Origin: Cocos nucifera
Taxonomy: Eukaryota > Streptophyta > Magnoliopsida > Arecales > Arecaceae
Assembly: GCA_006176705.1 (NCBI GenBank)
Contig: QRFJ01006403.1
Coordinates: 186,317-250,316 of the forward strand
DNA: 64,000 nt
Direction of reading: 5' to 3'
The notes under the pieces are model-generated. The model searched no databases. It was not told where the DNA came from and was given only the letters and a program-made list of their open reading frames with translations. This document shows, in pieces, positions 45,560 to 55,352 of this stretch (positions are counted from its first letter, which is position 1; each line of letters opens with the position of its first letter). The translations under genes were made by a program, and so were the position numbers.

Positions 45560-46790
45560 CAAGCTCAGAGAAATCATAGCTTGTTATGCAGACAGAGCTC
45601 GAGCTGAGCTGGATTGACCCATTAGTTGCCTATCTCAAAGAGTAAGTTCTTCCTCGTGATCCGAAAGAAGCTCAAAAACTCAGAAATCAAGCCTTTCGGT
45701 ATGTTTTGTATGAGGACAAATTGTATAAAAGATCGTATTCACTACTGCTGTTGAGATATCTTCGACCTTCAGATGCCGACTTCGTATTATGAAAAGTGTA
45801 CGAGAAAATTTATGGAAGTCATATAAGAGCCAGATTCCTATCACAAAAACTACTTCGGCAAGGATACTATTGGCCAACCTTGTACGTCTATGGAGTATGT
45901 CAAGAAATATGATCACTGTCAGAAAAATGCAAACATACAAAGATAGCCGACCTTTGAGCTTACTTCACTAAGCGCACCTTGGCCATTTGCATAGTGGGGA
46001 ATGGATATACTTGACCCTTTTCCAACGGCATTCGGATAATGAAAGTTTCTCCTAGTTGTGATCAACTACTTTACCAAATGGATCATAGCCGAACCATTAG
46101 CAAAAATTACTGAGACTAAGGTACAGAACTTCATCTAGAAGTCAATCATCTATCAGTTTGGTCTGCCCTGAACTCTCATAATAGATAATAAACGACAGTT
46201 CGTTGGGATGAGGTTCGCTGAGTTTTGCAAAAATCTAAACATCACGTCGGTAGCTCACCCATAGGCAAATGGGGAAGCTGAGGTGACCAACCAAATTCTG
46301 TTTCAAGACATCAAGATAAGACTCGATAGAGCAAAGAAGGCCTGGGTGGACGAACTCTACCACGTTCTTCGGGCATGTCGAACTACTCAAAGACTATCGA
46401 TTGGGAAAACACCATTCATCTTGGCCTTTGGAATGGAGGCAGCCATTCCAATCAAGCTTAAACTTCCATCAGCATAGGTCGTGGCCTTCAATAAGCAGCG
46501 TAATTTGCAGGACCTCAGAGTCAACCTCGATCTACTGAAAGAAAAAAAGAGAAGAAGTCCAAGTTTGGATGGCGGCCTATAGGTAAAGGGTGGCCCAATA
46601 TTATAACTCTAGAGTCAGAGGTAAAATATTCAGAGTGGAGGATTTAGTACTTCGGCGAGTCGCTATCTCTCAACCTTAAAGTTAGAAAAACTTGCCCCAA
46701 ATTGGGAAGGACCCTATGAGATCATGAAAGTCGTCCAACCCGGGACGTACTACTTGAAGGAGCTCGAAGGGGGGGGGGCAGATTTGCCTC
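45560..46790 (+). pseudogene. Outer gypsy integrase
   Basis: The zinc-binding HHCC region is at about 45800-45950 (GSHIRARFLSQKLLRQGYYW; the cysteines are spread over shifted frames). The catalytic core begins at about 46000 with MDIL-PFP, then YFTKWIIAEPLAKITET, TLIIDNKRQFVGM (second aspartate, about 46180) and GEAEVTNQILFQDIKIRL (glutamate, about 46275), so all three catalytic residues remain. KAWVDELYHVLRACRTT and IGKTPFILAFGMEA follow (46283-46477). The C-terminal end near 46640-46790 contains NLAPNWEGPY-like residues. Stops and frameshifts abound. Confidence 0.85.
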
Positions 46791-46935
46791 GACCATGGAA
46801 TTCAAAAAATTTATGAATATATTATTGATAATTTGATTATAATGAAATTCTCCTACTCCAACACCCTAATCTTTGTAGTGTACCGATGATAAAGGAGGAC
46901 TATCCCATAAACTTAATTTCACGATAAATATAGCC

Positions 46936-47480
46936 TGTTAGGAATAGGAGGAGAATCTCATCCTAACGTGAGCAAAATCGAAGATCTCGTTCATTTTAGA
47001 TGAGATGAGGAGAGAGGCCCTAAAACAACGGCCCTTATGTGCCCCTATAGCTCCTTAGAAATAGGAGGAGAACCTCATCCTAACGTGAGTAAAGTCGAAA
47101 ATCTCGTTCATTTTAGACGAGATGAGTGGAGAGGTCCTGACAACGATCTTAATGTGCCCCTACAGTCCATTAGGAATAGGAGAAGAACCTCGGCCTAATG
47201 TGAGCAAAGTCGAAGGCCTCGTTCATTTTAGATGAGATGTGGGGAGAGGCCCTGACAACGGTCCTAATGTGCCCCTACAGCCCATTAAGAATAGGAAGAG
47301 AACCTCGTCCTAACGTGAGTAAAGTCAAAGGTCTCATTCATTTTAGATGAGATGAGGGGAGAGGCCCTAACAACGGTCCTAATGTGCCCTTATAGTCCGT
47401 TAGGAATAGGAGGAGAACCTCATCCTAATGTAAGCAAAGTCGAAGACCTCATTCATTTTAAATGAGGTGAGAGGAGAGGT
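46936..47480. repeat. Five tandem copies of an about 115-bp unit
   Basis: Each unit holds GTTAGGAATAGGAGGAGAAC, CCTAACGTGAGCAAAGTCGA, CGTTCATTTTAGATGAGATG and ATGTGCCCCTACAG. Starts lie near 46938, 47052, 47168, 47285 and 47399. The inner element keeps one partial copy at about 37430-37490, next to its large array. Confidence 0.9.
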
Positions 47481-47990
47481 TCCAACAAGATCTCCTTCAA
47501 TCTCGGCTGGAGATAAGATCTCCCCTGAGCTTCAACTTCAATAGAGGATATGATCTACTTCAACCTTGACTGGAGATAAGATCTCCTCCGAGCTTCAACT
47601 TCAACGTCAATAGGAGATAAGACCTTCAACCTTGGCTAAAGATAAGATCTTCCCAAAGCTTTAACTTCAACAGAAGATAGGATCTACTTCAATCTCGACT
47701 GGAGATAAAATTTTTCTCGAGTTTCAAGTTCGACGTCAACAGATGATAAGACTTTCTTCAACCTCGGTTGGAGATAAGATCTTCTCTGAGCTTCAACTTC
47801 AACAGAAGATAGGATCTACTTCAATCTCGGCTGAAGATAAGATCTCCTCCGAGCTTCAACTTCAATAGAAGATAGGACCTACTTCAACCTCGACTGAAGA
47901 TAAGATCTCCCCCGAGCTTCAACTTTAATATTTTGGCAGGAGATAAGATCTCCCCCGAGCTTTGACCTCAATGGATGCAGAGCCCAGAAA
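47481..47990. repeat. About eight 61-69 bp repeats related to the inner array
   Basis: GGAGATAAGATCTCC recurs near 47509, 47572, 47638, 47701, 47770, 47832, 47893 and 47940, separated by GAGCTTCAACTTCAATAG segments. The core is the same as in the array at 37430-41420, in the same position before the polypurine tract. Confidence 0.9.
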
Positions 47991-48043
47991 AGAACTTCGA
48001 CAGTCGTCTTTTCTGTACTGCCTTCCTTCAAATTTTGAACTAA

Positions 48044-48059
48044 AGAGTGAGGGGACTAT
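48044..48059 (+). other. Polypurine tract, outer gypsy
   Basis: AAGAGTGAGGGGACTAT directly precedes the 3' LTR. Confidence 0.75.
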
Positions 48060-50341
48060 TGTTGGGGATAAACCCCACTCCCGTCGAAGTTCAGTCTGAT
48101 GCTTAGTCTAATACAACTGATAATCATGGAAGAGCTTCGATCGAGAATTCTTCCTCCGATGATCAAACCCCAGTTGAACTCCTTCAGCGGCCAAATCTCA
48201 GTTGAACTCCTCCAGCGGTTGAACCCTCCAGTCAAACTCCTTCAGCGGTCGAACCCCAGTCGAACTCCTCCAGCGGTTGAACCCCTTTCGAACTCCAGCG
48301 GTCGAACTCCTTATAGATTTTTCTTTCAGTCAGACTCCTCAAACGACCAAACTCCTTCCAGACACCTTCAGGAGCCGAACTCCTTTCAGACTTCTCCTTC
48401 AGTCAGATTTCTTCAGAAGCTGAACTCCTTCTGGATCTCTTCTTCAATCGAATTTCTTCAGGAGCCAAACTCCTTTCGAACCTCTCCTTCAGTCGAATTT
48501 CTATAGGAGCCAAACTCCTTCCGAACACCTCTAGGAGCCGAACTCTTTCCGAACTTCTCTTTCAGTCGGATTCCTATAGGAGCCAAACTCGTTCCGAATC
48601 TCTCATCAGTTGGATTCCTCCAGGAGCCGAACTCCTTTCGAACTTTTCCTTTAGTCGGATTCCTCTAGGAGCTAAACTTCTTTCGGACCTCACCTTCAGT
48701 CGAATTTCTATAGAAGTCGAACTTCTTTCGAATCTCTCCTTTCAGTCGAATTTCTTCAGGAGCCGAACTCCTTTCGGACCTCTCCTTTAGTTGGATTCCT
48801 ATAGGAGCCAAACTTCTTTCGGATCTCTCTTTCAATCGGATTCCTTCAAGAGCCGAACTTCTTTCAAACACCTTTAGGAGCCAAACTCCTTCTGAACTTC
48901 TCCTTCAGTTAGATTACTCCAAGAGCCAAACTCCTTCTGGATCTCTCCTTCAGTCGAATTCCTATAGGAGCCGAACTCCTTCTGAATCTCTTATTCAGTC
49001 AAATTCCTCCAGGAGCCAAACTTCTTTCAAACTTCTCCTTCAGTCGGATTTCTATAGGAGCCAAACTCTTTCTGAACTTCTTCTTCAGTCAGATTTCTCT
49101 AGGAGCCAAACTTCTTCTGGACCTCTTCTTTAGTCGAATTTCTATAGGAGTCGAACTCCTTCCGGACACCTCTAGGAGCCGAACTCCTTTCGGACCTCTC
49201 CTTCAGTCGGATTTCTCCAGGAGCCAAACTCTTTTTTGGACACCTCCAGGAGTTGAACTTCTCTCTGGACCTCTCCTTCAATCGAATTCCCTACAGGAGC
49301 CAAACTCCTTCCAGACTTCTCCTTCAGCAGATTTTTATAGGAGCTGAACTCCTTCCGAACTTCTCCTTCAGTTGGATTCTTTTAGGAGCCAAACTTCTTT
49401 CAAACTTTTCTTTATTTAATTGAATTCCTCTAGGAGCCAAACTTCTTTCGAACTTTTTCTTCAGTCAGATTTCTATAGGAGCCGAACTCCTTTCCGACAT
49501 CTCTAGGAGCCAAACTTTTTCGAACCTCTCCTTCAGTCGGATTTCTTCAGGAGCCAAATTTTTTTCGGACACCTCCAGAAGTTGAACTCCTTTCGGACTT
49601 CTCATTCAGTCAGATTCCTTCAGGAGTCGAACTCCTTTCGGACCTCTCCTTTAGTTGGATTCCTATAGGAGCCAAACTCCTTCCGAACTTCTCCTTCAGT
49701 CGGATTTTTATAGGAGTCAAACTTCTTTCAAACTTCTCCTTCAGTCGAATTTCTTCAAGAGCCAAACTCCTTTCGAACTTCTCCTTCAGTCGAACTTCAT
49801 CTAAATTTCTTCAGTGGATTACTTCCAGATTTCAAGTGATATTTCTTTCGGATGATCCTCTCTAGCTGTATTTTCTTTAGGAGTCTAAACTCTTCTAGAA
49901 TTGATATATGTCAAAGTTCTTCATCAACCAATGCCTGCTTTCACCAAACTTTGACTATTAAATCTCAACGAACAGGCGACCCTACTACTGGATGGTTACG
50001 ACTGTCATTATCAATTTATTATGAGCGACATCTCTCTCCATAATAAATTCTATGTGGCCCCGAGTGGCCCACTATCAGACGATTATGATAGGCTCCATCT
50101 ATAAAAAAAGATCCTCCAGATACATTTTCTTTAAGCTCTCTGCTTCTTTCCAAAACTCTGCCAAATTTTTTTCTGAGCACTCCATTTTTGTTGGCCAGAA
50201 GAGCTAACTTAATTATCGGAGGGTCCTGCCGGAGTCACCACCATCGACTCCAGATGAAACTTTATTTTGTAGATCACCAACGGTGACCTCTTCTTCATCA
50301 GCTCCAGCTCGATCCAGCGTTAATCAGATTCTGCATCAATA
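48060..50341 (+). repeat. 3' LTR of outer gypsy, 2.28 kb
   Basis: It runs from TGTTGGGGATAAACCCC to CTGCATCAATA. It is about 685 bases longer than the 5' LTR because its internal minisatellite (48300-49800, about 45-bp units with GGAGCCAAACTCCTTTCGAA and CTCCTTCAGTCGGATT) has many more units. A TATA box is at 50100. The final CA is changed to TA. Confidence 0.9.
50100..50107 (+). promoter_or_regulatory. TATA box, outer gypsy 3' LTR
   Basis: TATAAAAA is equivalent to 33640 in the 5' LTR. Confidence 0.55.
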
Positions 50342-50617
50342 GTTATCAATAAATTAAGGTCATCAATAAAAATATTATTGATTTTTTGTATAAGACTTGT
50401 TTCCCTTAACTCCAATTGTTAAGGCTGATTTGTATCAAATCATACTCAGAATGCATCACGTGCCATAGATGAGTTATACATGCAAGTCTTATACCCCAAG
50501 AAGAATTATGAAAGAGGTTCTCAGATGCCCATTAATGTGTAAAATCCCATGCATGGTGACTAACATAGATTGCTTCCCAGGTGGAGCAAAACTAATCTAG
50601 TTCACGGCTAACATAGA
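50342..50617 (-). repeat. Right arm of large inverted repeat, outer part
   Basis: It begins with the second GTTAT target duplication (50342-50346) and continues the complement of the left arm toward its outer end: ATTAAGGTCATCAATAAA, CTGATTTGTATCAAATCATA, AGGTGGAGCAAAACTAA, ending at ACATAGAC near 50617. It joins directly to 32279 if the gypsy element is removed. Confidence 0.85.
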
Positions 50618-50654
50618 CTACTTTGAGGGGAGCTTGTCTCCCACGCCCCCCCTC

Positions 50655-51060
50655 CCCTGCCCCACCCTGTAGGTCTGCACCCTCCCCCTCCGTCCGTTAC
50701 AAAAAAAAAAAAAATCTCTCCCAAAACCCCATGCGTCTGCAAGTCCGCACCCACCTCCCCACCACGTGCCCCCTCCACTAGCCTCCCCAACCCTTGCGGC
50801 ACCCTTTGCCCCACCCCATGGGTTTGCACCTATCACCACCCCCCCGCCCCCACCACCATTCGTTACAACACAAAAAAAAAAAAAAAAAAAATTCTCCCCC
50901 TATCCCTGCATGCTTGCTCCGCTAGCCCCCCAACTCTCGTGGCACGTTTCGCCCCACCCCATGGATCTGCACCTATCACCACCACCCCCCCCCACCACCA
51001 TTCATTACAACACACAAAAAAAATAAAATTCTCCCCCTATCCCTCTGCATGCCTGCTCCG
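50655..51060. repeat. C-rich repeat with A-tracts, about 142-bp unit, three copies
   Basis: Units carry CCCACCCCATGGGTTTGCAC, a C-rich stretch, CCATTCGTTACAACAC, a run of 8-21 A and TCTCCCCCTATCCCTGCATG. The first copy is shortened. Open frames rich in proline here are side effects. Confidence 0.8.
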
Positions 51061-52480
51061 CTCATGCCCCCAAGACATCCGAGCCTATCCCTACTCTCAG
51101 AATCTGTTTGCATGACAAATGGATGCCATACATAATCAAAAAAAAATAAAACATCCATCCGACCGTTAGATGCCACATACCATTACAAAAAATATAAATA
51201 TAAATAACATGCCACGCTACTCTTGTATTTCATTGATTCTCGATTGCACACTATTCATCGTGCATATGTTTCGAGATTTGCCTGGTTCACTTGCACCTGA
51301 TGCATGCAATAATTTCTCCACCCCTTCTCCCTGCACTAGCGTAGGTCCTTCCTAACCTTGTGTGGAAAAAACAATAGGGAAAATCCCTGGCAAGCCCTCC
51401 CCACTCAGCATGGTAAGAAAAAAAAATGGAGAAAACTTTTGCTCCATGGGTGATATTTTTTTTGTTTGGACACATACGTGAGCCAATCATCATAGATGGC
51501 AAGCATGAAAGCTTATCGCCTATAGTGAGCAAAGCATTTTTCAAAAAAAAATTGAGACCATCCCCTTGCCACCTGCGTATATGGCTCAACGAACTCGCAT
51601 GTTGGGTCTACAATTTTACTGAAATTATGGGCCTAACATACGATTTCAGTAAAATTATAGGCCCAATATGCAAGTTTACTATTTCACGTAAGGGGTAATT
51701 TCTTTTACACCACGTGCGGTGTAGAAAATTAGATGTGAAGTACACCGTCTCACCCGATTGATCCATGTGGAGCCCTCATGGCGCAACGTGATGGCTGTCG
51801 CTTTTCCATAGATGGCAACAGCATACTCTGTAGCATCATTAATCCTGATCTTTTCAAATACATGAGAAATCGCTTTTGCCCCCATTGTGTAGCAAAGAAT
51901 TAATTTTAAAATATTTTTGCCCCCATTACTTACCAAAGAAAAGAGGCCAAAATTTAGTTGAAATTTCTTCGTCTTCTTTCCTAAAATGCCTTTTTGCTTT
52001 CCCTCCACTCTGACGATCGGCATTTTTCTCGTTTCTTTTCTCGAAAAATGAAGCATCTCAACCGGACCATCTCTACAGTAAGCATTTTGATATACTATGG
52101 AAGGTATTCTATTGGTTGAGGGAGCATTTTCAGATAACCACTATGATGAGCATTTTATTCAGTTATGATCCTTAGAAAGTTTGAATTTAGAAGGCGTCAA
52201 GGAGAAGGCAACAAAGAAGAGAACATGATCAAAAGGAGTTCAGTAATGGTTGTTTACAAGAAAGAGGATGCCCCTACAATCTCCGAGAGACATGAAATAG
52301 AGGAAAGAGAAGAAGGTAAACTCTTTTTAAGGTTTAGGCACTCCTTTCAAGATTTAGAGTATCTATTAAAGATTTTTTATTTACTCGATTTATTTCAGAG
52401 CAGTTTACTTTCAGGTTTTACATTAACTAAGTATAACCTTCTTTCATTAACAAACATCTAACTAGTAGGTAAAAATTATG
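51061..52480. other. Unassigned DNA with one 125-codon minus-strand frame
   Basis: The minus frame 51679-52056 includes KAISHVFEKIRINDATEYAV and YGKATAITLRHEG, which looks more gene-like than its surroundings. I do not recognise a family. It has no obvious promoter and only a moderate length. A short inverted repeat ATTTTACTGAAAT/ATTTCAGTAAAAT lies at 51613-51655. A 98-codon plus frame (52165-52461) is charged at its start and not recognised. Confidence 0.35.
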
Positions 52481-54150
52481 ATATCCTATAGTAATACATG
52501 TCATGCCAAATGAATTTTTGATTTCGTATATCAAAATCATGATCTTCAAGATCAAAAACTATCTTCTAAAGTTATTTTACCTATAAGATGTTATAATATT
52601 AACATAGAATCTCATAAATCTGATCCAAAATATCATAAAAATGATAAAAATTTTACTTGAAATATATTTTACCTACAAAATGTCATAATATTAATCCTTA
52701 ATTTCATAATTTTGATCTAAGATGTCATAATATTATCAAAACTATCTTCGGATTATGTTTTACCAATTAGATGGTATAATATTAATGTAGAATATTATAA
52801 ATTTGAATCAAAATATCATAAAAAATTTAAAAATTATACTTGAAAGGTATTTTACCTATAAGTTATCATAATACTAACCTACAATGTCATAATTTTGACC
52901 TACGATGTCATAATATTGTCAAAAGAATATTTGAAAGATATTTTACCAATAAGATATCATCATTTTAATCTACAATGTTATAATTATGATTCAGGATGTC
53001 ATAAAAATATCCAAATTTAGATATATCAGATAAAAATTATGATATCATGTAGTCAAATTACTTCTTGAATATAATTTTTGATATTATTATGATATTCTAT
53101 GTCAAAATTATAAAATTTTAGATAAAATTATGACATCTAATTAGCAAAACACAACAAGAAGATATTTTTTTAAAAAATAATAATATTCTGTATTAAAATT
53201 ATGATATTCTAGGTTAAAATTATGATTTTATTATACAAAATTCTTTCGAAAGAAAGTTTTAGATATTATTATAACATCTTGTATCAAAATTATGATATTT
53301 CATATAAAAATTATAATATCCATTAGTTAAATTTTCATCTGAATATGATTTTTAATATTATTATGATATTCTATGTCAAAGTTATGACATCTTAGATAAA
53401 ATTATGATATTTTAATTAAAATTATGATATTGTATTGATAAAACACATTCATAAGATATTTTTTTAAAAAAATTATGACATCCTGTTTCAAAATTATAAT
53501 ATTTTAGATTAAAATTATAACTTTTTGTATGCAAAATTTTTTTGAAAGAAAGTTTTAGATATTATTATGACATCTTGTATCAAAATTATAATATTTCATA
53601 TAAAAATTATAATATCTATCAATCAAATTTTTATTCAAATATAGCTTTTGATATTATTATGATATTCTATGTCAAAGTTATGACATCTTAGATGAAATTA
53701 TAATATTTTAGTTAAAATTATGACATCATGTTGGCAAAATACCTTCGTAAGATATTTTTTAATAAAAATTATAATATTCTGTATCAAAATTATGATATTA
53801 TAAATTAAAATTATGACTTTTTGTATGTAAATTTTTTTTTAAAAAAAATTTAGATATTATTATGATATTCTATGTCAAAATTATGATATTTTATATAAAA
53901 ATTATGATATCTACTAGTCAAATTTCTATCTAAATATAGTTTTTGATATTATTATAATATTTTATATTAAAGTTATGACATCTTAGGTGAAATTATGATA
54001 TTTTAGTTAAAATTATGATATCATATTGATAAAACACCTTCGTATGACATTCTTTAATAAAAATTATAACATCCTGTATCAAAATTATGATATTATAGAT
54101 TAAAATTATGAATTTCTATATGCACAATTCTTTGAATGATATACTATTTA
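52480..54150. repeat. AT-rich satellite array with internal inversion
   Basis: In 53035-54150 (plus orientation) a unit of about 295-300 bases recurs, marked by TGCAAAATTCTTT...AAGTTTTAGATATTATTATG near 53227, 53528 and 53825 and a last start near 54119. Inside each unit, AAAATTATGATATT recurs every 30-40 bases. In 52480-53035 the same motifs appear in reverse complement (for example GGTATTTTACC...CATAATATT for GGCAAAATACC). The array is thus head-to-head about a centre near 53035. Confidence 0.8.
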
Positions 54151-54434
54151 TTACTTTGAATTTTTGTTGTTGACAATCCGATTCTTTCTTACAATGTCAA
54201 GTCAAGTTTTCACCTGAGTATTTCAACGAAGGACTTCAATTTTTAAGAACTCCTATAAATCTAAAGTCTACGTTCAAAATCTTCGACTAATTCATCATAA
54301 ATTAAAATCTTCGACTAATGTAAATTAAAATATTAAATCATAATCATCATGAAATACATGGGCTAAGCAAATAAAAGGATTAAACTATAACAAGTAAAAG
54401 GATAAAAATATAATTAAAAACTTAACTATTTTAA
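54151..54434. other. Unassigned AT-rich spacer
   Basis: I see nothing recognisable between the satellite and the microsatellite. Confidence 0.5.
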
Positions 54435-54439
54435 TTATA

Positions 54440-54865
54440 AAAAAAATTATTATTATTATTAATATAATTGATTATTATTACTATTACTATTATTACTATT
54501 ACCACTATTACTAATATTAATATTATTACTATTATTATTGTTATTATTATATTTACTATGATTATTATTATTATTCTAAATACTACTATTATTATTATAA
54601 TTATTATTAGCATTATTATTATCATTACTATTTTTACTATTATTATTATTATTACTACCACTATTACTATTACTATTATTACTGTTATTATTACTATTAT
54701 TATTACTACTATTATAATTTTTATTATTATTATGATTATTATTATTATTATTATTATTATTCTAACTACTATTATTATTATGATTATTATTACCATTATT
54801 ATTATTACTATTTTTACTATAATTATTATAATTACTATTATTATTATTATTTTAGTATTATTATT
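54440..54865. repeat. Long ATT/ACT trinucleotide microsatellite
   Basis: About 425 bases of ATT units with interspersed ACT, ATG and AAT variants. The long isoleucine/threonine frames on both strands are produced by the repeat. Confidence 0.95.
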
Positions 54866-54884
54866 TATTAAAATTTAAAAATTG

Positions 54885-55165
54885 ATTAAGCCCCTTCGTC
54901 CCCCATCCCTAGCGGCACCCCTTCACCACCCACCATCGCGAGCCCTGACTCGATTCGCCACTACCGCCCCTCCACACCCCACCCCTTATAGACCCCCACC
55001 CCCTGCGACGTTCGAACACCATTGCAGCCCCAACCATCTACGGCGCCCCTCCACCGCCCCCACCATCCGTGGCACCCCTCCGCCACCTACCACCAATGTC
55101 CATGGCCTTCCACCCATCCGGCACCCCTTTGCCACCCATCACTGGTGCTCACTGAAGGGAAATCC
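54885..55165. repeat. C-rich degenerate minisatellite
   Basis: Variants of GGCACCCCTCCGCCACCCACCATC recur. A 117-codon proline-rich frame on the plus strand has no domain and is attributed to the repeat. Confidence 0.6.
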
Positions 55166-55335
55166 TGATTTTCCGGTCCAGGTTCGTTCAGATCTGATCA
55201 GATCAAGAGATATATTTCAAAAATTTTTCTCTTGATCCCAATCAGATCTTGATAAATTTTAGATCTGATTCTTATTATTTTAATAAAATAAAATAAAATA
55301 AAGATAAATTAAATCAAATTTAATTTACCTGATTT

Positions 55336-55352
55336 GGGTAATCCTATTACCC
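55336..55352. other. Short perfect hairpin at LTR edge
   Basis: GGGTAATCCTATTACCC is a 7-bp stem with a 3-base loop that abuts the LTR terminus at 55353. Confidence 0.6.

Larger units (their letters stand above)
32284..50341 (+). mobile_element. Outer Ty3/gypsy element, Tat-type, 18.06 kb including a nested insertion
   Basis: The element has LTRs at 32284-33880 and 48060-50341, a GTTAT target duplication, gag, protease, RT, RNase H, a second RNase H-like domain and integrase on the plus strand. The second RNase H between RT/RNase H and integrase is characteristic of the Tat/Retand/Ogre group. Without the nested insertion and its target duplication copy the element is about 10.6 kb. All coding domains carry stops or frameshifts. 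The outer termini read TA...TA instead of TG...CA, through one transition at each end. Confidence 0.9.

Noticed and set aside
48099..49281. Frames within the 3' LTR minisatellite, both strands
   Set aside because: They are repeats of the 45-bp unit in a noncoding LTR, and the matching 5' LTR has them in different lengths.
52165..52461. 98-codon plus-strand frame as a gene
   Set aside because: The charged start and AT-driven end show no family, and it borders the satellite array.
54431..54878. Long isoleucine-rich frames on both strands
   Set aside because: They are direct products of the ATT/ACT microsatellite and have no start context or domain.
54882..55235. Proline-rich 117-codon frame
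   Set aside because: It is explained by the C-rich minisatellite and has no recognisable domain.
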